Positions 58,385 to 64,000 of a stretch of DNA of 64,000 nucleotides are shown here, piece after piece (within the stretch, counting starts at the first letter, position 1; each line of letters begins with the position of its first letter). Source of the stretch: Maratus speciosus (lineage: Eukaryota > Arthropoda > Arachnida > Araneae > Salticidae). The translations under genes were made by a program, and so were the position numbers. The notes beneath the pieces were generated by a model. It saw only the letters and a program-made list of their open reading frames with translations, was not told where the DNA came from and ran no database searches. The stretch is taken from the NCBI GenBank assembly GCA_963932465.1, contig OZ010793.1, forward strand, positions 259,715,696 through 259,779,695, in the 5' to 3' direction.

Positions 58385-59453
58385 CCCATTTGTGCCTAGC
58401 GTCCCAATTTTGGGACGCTTCAAATTTTCATGAATAAGTATATTTTTCTTCTCCTTTATAACATGAAAATTGTATGAAATAATTATTTATAAATGTCTTT
58501 ATCTATTACCGAGAGATGACAGCATAATGTGGATATTTATTTGTTTAAATGAAGGCTTTCTTCAGTGTTTATAAATTTTTAATTTTTCAAGATGGCAAAA
58601 TGTAAAAAGTCAGTTTATTTGTATTTTTCCCATGAAGGATCCAAAATCGTAAGTCATAATCTTAGCTTGTAGACTTTTTTTAAATACGTATTTTTTTAAA
58701 TTGCGAAATTAAATGTTCAAGCCTATTTTTTATGGATTTTTGTAACGTCCAAAATATAGGGTTCTAGGCACAAATGGGCACATATTTTTGTTGGACATTT
58801 AGGGTTGGGTTGGGTTGATTTTTGACGGCCAATTATCTACACGAGGGATATAGGCCCGGGGGGAGTGCCCTCCGTGGGGGTCTTTCTAAGGGAACCTAAT
58901 CCATATTAACGCATGGAAGATCCACGGCTCGAAGAAAACCACGAAAACTCCGAACGATTAGGCCGACGGGCGCGATTGGGATCGAACCCAGCACCTCCCA
59001 TCTACCAGCTTCGAGAGCAGAACCTCTCGGCCACTGGTGGGGCGTTGGACATTTAGGAGACAGTTATTTATGTAATCTCCTTTTGAAGATATTTATGAAA
59101 TAAATTGTTTTTAAGTCAGCAATACGATTATTCTTATTTTATTATTAATAATAGTTATAACGTTATTAGTCTCTGTAAAGAAATAAATATATTTTTTTTT
59201 GTAGTTCATAAAAATACTAATTATAGTACATAATATAAAATTAAAAAACTTTTTTCATATAAATACAGACAAAACATATAATTATGCATATTAGTCTACT
59301 AGAAATACTCATATGTAGTTTTTTTACATTTTATTAAATAAATGTAAAAAAAAATTAAGTGTATTTTTTTAGTATTTTTCCAGTTCATTTTGCAATATTT
59401 TAAAGTGATTTTACCAAAACATTTGAGAAAACCAAAATTCAGGCACAAATGGG
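58385..59453. mobile_element. piggyBac-like non-autonomous element
   Basis: CCCATTTGTGCCT at the left and AGGCACAAATGGG at the right, each flanked by TTAA (58381-58384 and 59454-59457). TTAA target and CCC-starting termini are diagnostic of piggyBac. An internal copy of TAGGCACAAATGGG lies at 58765-58778. No transposase. Interrupted by a SINE. Confidence 0.88.
58804..59043 (-). mobile_element. tRNA-derived SINE with 14-bp target duplication
   Basis: On the minus strand the head carries an A box (GTGGCCGAGAGG) and B box (GGTTCGATCC) resembling a tRNA-Ser-type sequence. It is followed by a ~170-bp body and a short CAACC repeat tail. It is flanked by GTTGGACATTTAGG on both sides (58790-58803 and 59044-59057). 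Inserted in the piggyBac-like element. Its local GC content is well above the surroundings. Confidence 0.88.
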
Positions 59454-59458
59454 TTAAA

Positions 59459-61947
59459 CAGGGTTCATACAGAGTTGGGAAGAAAAAATCCAAGGAGTAC
59501 CCAAAAAATCCAAGGAGTCCAAAAAATTTTAAGAATTTGTCCCCCCCCCCTTTTTTTTGTCAATGTTTTTATGTGCTGCATCGTTATGTGGTATGCACAT
59601 TCTAATTTTTAATGCCCAATTTGGCGAGAAAAACATTTCAAAAACAAATTTTACTCTATTAGAATCCAATTGTTAGTGCTGAAATAGCACAGTATTCACA
59701 ATATATTGCTTATTGATTTCGTAAGTTTAAACACAAAATTGACAATCTACTTTTTTATGCAGTGACCAATGGTCATGTCAGAAGGGTGATTCTGAGTAAA
59801 AAAAAAAAAAAAAAATCTGAAATTCACAGCAAATCTTCTGAAAAGTTCTTCTGACACCAGAGAGGGGGGGGGGGGGGATCCACTCCCGACACTAGCTATG
59901 CGTTTTCTCCGTGACTCTTTGACGAAATTCGCGTTTTTTCGCGATCTTTTGACGAAATTTGTGGGGGTTTTCGCGAGCTTTTGACGAAATTTGTGGTTGT
60001 TTCGCGATCTTTGACGAAATTTGTCGATTTTTTGACGAAATTTTCTGTTTTTTTCGCGATATTTTGACGAAATTTTTGGGTTTTCGCGATCTTTCGACGA
60101 AATTTGTGGGTTTTTTCGCAATCTTTCGACGAAATGTGGGTTTTCTCGCATCTTTCGACGAAATTTATGGGTTTTTTTTCGCGATCTTTCGACGAAATTC
60201 GTGGGGTTTTTTCGCGATCTTTTGACGAAATTTGTAGATTTTTTCGCAATCATTTGACGAAATTTGTGGATTGTTTCGCGATCTTTTGACGAAATTTGTG
60301 GGTTTTTCGCGATCTTTTGACGAAATTTGTGGATTTTTTCGCGATCTTTTGACGAAATTTGTGGGTTTTTTCGCGATCGTGTGACGAAATTTGTGGATTT
60401 TTTCGTAATCTTTTGACGAAATTTGTGGATTTTTTCGCGACCTTTTGACGAAATTTGTGGGTTTTTTCGCGATCATTTGACGAAATTTGCGTTTTTGCGC
60501 GATTATTTGACGAAATTTGCTTTTTTGCGCGATTCTTTGACGAAATTTGCGTTTTCCCCGAGATCCTTTGACGAAATTGGCGATTTTTCTGCAAACGATT
60601 GACAAAATTTATTTTTTTCGGCGACCATATGTCCGAATTTCCGGATTGGTGGCCGATTTTTTAAAATTTTCGGAAATGAATACCTTACATTTTCGGAAAA
60701 TTCGGACTAGAATCATCCCTAGGTCATATAAATAGAGATTAGTCAAACCCTAAACACTTATGTGTGTCACATACATGATACATCTTAAAGAAAATTTTAA
60801 AAGGCAAAAAAAAAGAATACTAAATGCAACATACAAGAAAAAATATAACAAGTTTTGAATTTATTCTTTCGCGATCTTCTGGGAGAAATTTGCATTTTTT
60901 GTTTTTCGCAACCTTATGGGGAAAATTCGCTTTTTTCGCGATCTTTTAATGGAATTCGCGTTTTATTTCGATTGTTTAACGAATCTGGACTTTTTCGCGA
61001 TCTTTTGATGGAAACCACGTGTTTTTCGCGATCCTTTGACAAAATTTGCGTGTTTTTCACTATCCTTTGACGAAATTCGCGTGTTTTTCGCGATCTTTTG
61101 AGGAAATTCGAGTATTTTTCGCGATCTTCTGGGGAAATTCGCGTTTTTTTCGAGATCTTCTAATGGAATTCGCATTTCATTTCGATCGTTTGACGTAAAC
61201 TAACGTTTTTTTCGCAATCTTTTGACGGAAACCGTGTGTTTTTTGCGATCTTTTGATGGAAACCATGTGTTTTTCGCGATCTTTTGAGAAAATTCGCGTT
61301 TTATGCGATCTTTTGAGGAAATCTGCTTTTTTTTCTCAATCTTTAACGAAATTCGCGGTTTTTTTTTTTTTTTTTGTGATCCTTTGAGTAAATTCCCGTT
61401 CTTTCACTGTCTTTTAAGAAATTCGCGTCTTTTTATGGAATCCGAGTTTTCCCGCGATCTGTTGGAGAAATTCGCGTTTTTTTACGATCCTTGACAAAAT
61501 TTACGAACTTTTCCCTCGATCGATTGACGAAATTTGACGGTATTTTTTTGGAACATATTTGCGAAAAACGCGATTTTTCCGAGATTCTTGGCTAAAAGCC
61601 AAACATAGATAAAATTTAAAATGAAGGTCGGCTAACAGTGTCGAAAAACGGACTTTACGGACCTAATAATTAAAAAACAGACCTAGTGGGAACCCTGCTA
61701 TTAAGATTAAGCTACCCAATCAATGTTGTGTTTCAGATTTAATGACGTGCATAAAGGATTTACCGTGCGTTTTTCAATCACGATTTTTTTTTTCTGGGCA
61801 GCAATATCGCTTGCGTCCGAAGCTGCAATAGAATATAAGGAGTTTCTAAGTAGTGGTTTGCTTATCTAAGTAGTTCTAAGTACTACTTGGGAATGTTTTC
61901 ATTTCTAAGGAGTTTCCAAGGAGTCTAAGGAGTCTGTGCGAACCCTG
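59459..61947. mobile_element. hAT-type non-autonomous element carrying the minisatellite
   Basis: Left end CAGGGTTCATACAGAG and right end CTGTGCGAACCCTG. AAGGAGT motifs repeat near both ends (59490-59520 and 61895-61940), as expected of subterminal transposase-binding repeats. Flanks share GTTAAA, a partly preserved duplication overlapping the TTAA of the neighbouring piggyBac-like element. No transposase. G-run at 59863-59877. Confidence 0.75.
59905..61530. repeat. ~31-bp minisatellite array (right copy)
   Basis: 59905-60600 is a tight array of CGCGATCTTTTGACGAAATT plus TGTGGGTTTTTT units; 60870-61530 is a looser array of the same kind. Between them lies a non-repeat segment with TTTCGGAAATG and TTCGGACTAGAATCATCCC. 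The unit core matches the array at 2280-4265 in the same orientation. Open frames with FVKRSRKNPQISSKDREK-like peptides are by-products. Confidence 0.9.
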
Positions 61948-63897
61948 GTTAAAAGAAATGTATTTTTGAATTCAGCATTACAAAAGCTTTCACATGATAC
62001 CCCATACAATATAAAAAGAAAATATATTTTTTTTTCAAGTAACTTAATTTGCCCCCCACATTTTTACTAAATATACTTATAAATGTTTAATAATCTGAAA
62101 ATATGTGGGTCAATAGTCTTTATTATTTCCCCCAATTTGAACTTTCCATGTTCCACAGTTTATGAGTAAAATGGCTGTGACAGACAGACACAGGAGTGAT
62201 CTTATAATGGTTCCGTTTTTACTTTTTAAGTATGGAACCCTAAAAAATGAATAAAATGTATAAAGACGTCAAAGGTAAGTGATTGTTTGATTAATTAATG
62301 CTTCGATTGTGAAATATTTTACTAGCAGGTTATTCTCTGCCCCTGAAGAATCTGTTGCAGACACTTGGAAAATGTTCTGCTACTCGGATTTTCAATAGCT
62401 TGAGAAATGTTAACTCTTTGACCATGAATTATTTTTTAATTAGGAGTTGCTGCAACAAGCAGATCATGGCTATTTTTTTAGTACTCGTCCTTTGAAGAGC
62501 TCATATAACGTATATTATCTTGCAGTTTCTTTTTGTCTAAAATTATACTTTTCACTGAAAATGAAGTCATGAGTAAAATCATAATTTTTAGCATGTCAAA
62601 ATCTTTATTGATCAGTGGGATGTATATATTTTGTTCCCATTAGTAGTCAAAGAATTAAAAAATAAATAACACAACTTTTTGTAAGAAAATTATAAGTACA
62701 TAATATTTAAACCTTAAACATCCACCAAAAATGTTATACTCTACACTTTTTATGTTGTTATACATCTTGCATGAAAAAGTATTTTATTTAGTAAACAAAC
62801 GATTTTTTTTTTTTACTGATGCAGAATTCGAAAAATTTACTGTGGTAAAATAGCAATACAGCCTCTATGAATTCAGTGATGAATTTTGCAATTTATTACC
62901 ATGACAAAAAATGCATCTGTAAAAATCAGAACAAAACAGAAAAGCAATAAATATGGCACTTTCATTCCTTTTTCACTTTAGATTTTAATAAAGTAGTTGA
63001 ACATAAATACTACGATTCATGTTGTGAATGGAAGGGGATTGAACATTGTAGGCTCTAATGGAATGTATTTTGGCAGGTGGTTAATGAAAAATTCTTATCC
63101 CTATGGGGCAAAAAAAGAACAATGATTTTTGTGTCTGATTGATGAAATAAACAATTTAAAAAAATCATAATTTTTGTCACCAATAGACATTGTTTTTTAA
63201 ATTAAAAAAATGTTTATTCATTCGCTTTTTTTTTTTTTTTTTGTGTGTGTGTGGGGGGGGGGGAGGGGGGGGGTGTAATTTTGATTTCTGTGCACCTATT
63301 AAATTGCAAAATAACGATTTTGATAAATTTAGGATAAAAAAAAAAAAGATTTGCAGACTTCTGTGAAAAATAAATAGATTTTCAAAATTCCACCAAACTG
63401 AAAAAAAAAAAAATCACATCAACTATTTTATCTTATATTGCCGTAGAAATAATTCTTTCCAATATGACTTCTGAAAGGAATTGTGATCCATAATCTCATT
63501 ATCTCCCATAGAGAACACCGGAAATCTTAAATAACCATTTTCATGTTTCAGTCATTGATCTTAAAATCTTAATGTTAAAAGAAAGCAAATACACTGGCAA
63601 ATAATGAGCTAGAAGCAGGAAGAGTCGTTCGATAGCTTCATCGCCCCGAGCCCAACCCTTCCCGCTTTTCAGTGTCTTTAATTTGTGTAATTTCCCTTTT
63701 AAATTTGACCAGTTTCAATTTTTGATTTTTTTTTTTTTTTTTTTCAATCCTGGCTTTTGCTAGAGTGTCTTTTACTCGGGACGTAGCTGGGGACCCACGA
63801 AGCTTGCTTCCGCAAAAGAGTCGGACTAGAGTAGAAGAATAAAGGGCTGCGGGCGAAGACGGGCCGCTTGCCGCGGTGGTTATATGGCTGTATTATA
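61948..63897. other. Right-end stretch without recognised gene
   Basis: A hairpin GGTTCCGTTTTT...AAGTATGGAACC near 62209-62240, following GACAGACAGAC, resembles the end of a dispersed repeat. A GTAAGT donor-like site after 62275 has no supporting open frame. T- and G-runs lie at 63223-63275. The last part (63600-63890) is richer in GC and could be near a gene, but no coding frame is seen. Confidence 0.35.
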
Positions 63898-64000
63898 CAG
63901 GGTGTCCGGTCTCAACGGTGTCCAATGGCTAATTCCTAAACCGTTAGTCATAGACATATAGTTCCAATTACAAAAATGTTTAAAATCAGGTAAAGAAACT
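63898..64000. mobile_element. Left end of a Tc1/mariner-type element, cut by window edge
   Basis: TA followed by CAGGGTGTCCGGTCTCAACG resembles the terminus of the hairpin MITE at 57490 (CGGGTGTCCC). The other end would lie outside the window. Confidence 0.4.

Noticed and set aside
60165..60605. 146-codon open frame with repeating basic peptide (minus strand)
   Set aside because: It lies wholly within the 31-bp minisatellite; similar frames appear on both strands and in several phases, so it reflects the repeat and not a gene.

Overview
The window looks like AT-rich intergenic and intronic DNA of a metazoan, probably an arthropod. Reasons: GT/AG-spliced coding exons, a mariner transposase, Helitrons, hAT, Merlin and pogo/Tigger elements, a Ty3/gypsy retrotransposon and tRNA-derived SINEs. 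No bacterial-style operons are present. The exact group cannot be fixed from the sequence.

Host genes are sparse. The clearest is the 3' end of a phytanoyl-CoA dioxygenase domain protein (PHYHD1-like) on the minus strand: two exons, 54506-54619 and 54275-54405, with matching splice phase and a stop codon. Its upstream exons were not found, so the preceding intron would run through the transposon-rich right end. A second candidate exon (minus, 1762-1834) has clean splice sites, and a weak open frame lies at 20483-20659.

Most of the rest is transposable elements, often nested. 1860-5334: a hAT-type element filled with a ~31-bp minisatellite, then a separate long-TIR element. 5442-9957: a hAT with a perfect 8-bp target duplication and a decayed transposase, containing a second hAT (6630-8440), which contains a pogo/Tigger element (6859-7981). 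10650-16320: a large fold-back structure with an apparently intact mariner in one arm. 16575-19224: a 302-bp tandem repeat and a Helitron/HINE-like element. 21068-26321: two fold-back elements and a hAT. 26770-29907: a Helitron filled with a ~145-bp satellite. 31462-37109: a minus-strand Helitron carrying Merlin-type elements, a decayed IS1595/ISXO2-like transposase and a MITE nested in a MITE. 37243-38619: a Tigger-like element containing a mariner MITE. 39280-48337: a gypsy retrotransposon in an unusual three-LTR arrangement, flanked by CCATT repeats and by tRNA-like sequences. 48734-51846: a G-rich MITE and a Tigger-like element.

Right of the dioxygenase exons are a second HINE-like element (55386-56317), a near-perfect hairpin MITE (57490-57942), a piggyBac-like element split by a SINE (58385-59453), and a hAT-like element (59459-61947) carrying the same minisatellite family as the element at the left end. 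Only the mariner transposase reads as an uninterrupted transposon protein. The most unusual observations are one minisatellite family inside two hAT-type elements with different termini, rolling-circle-type elements expanded by internal satellites, and the several nested insertions whose order can be read from intact target-site duplications.
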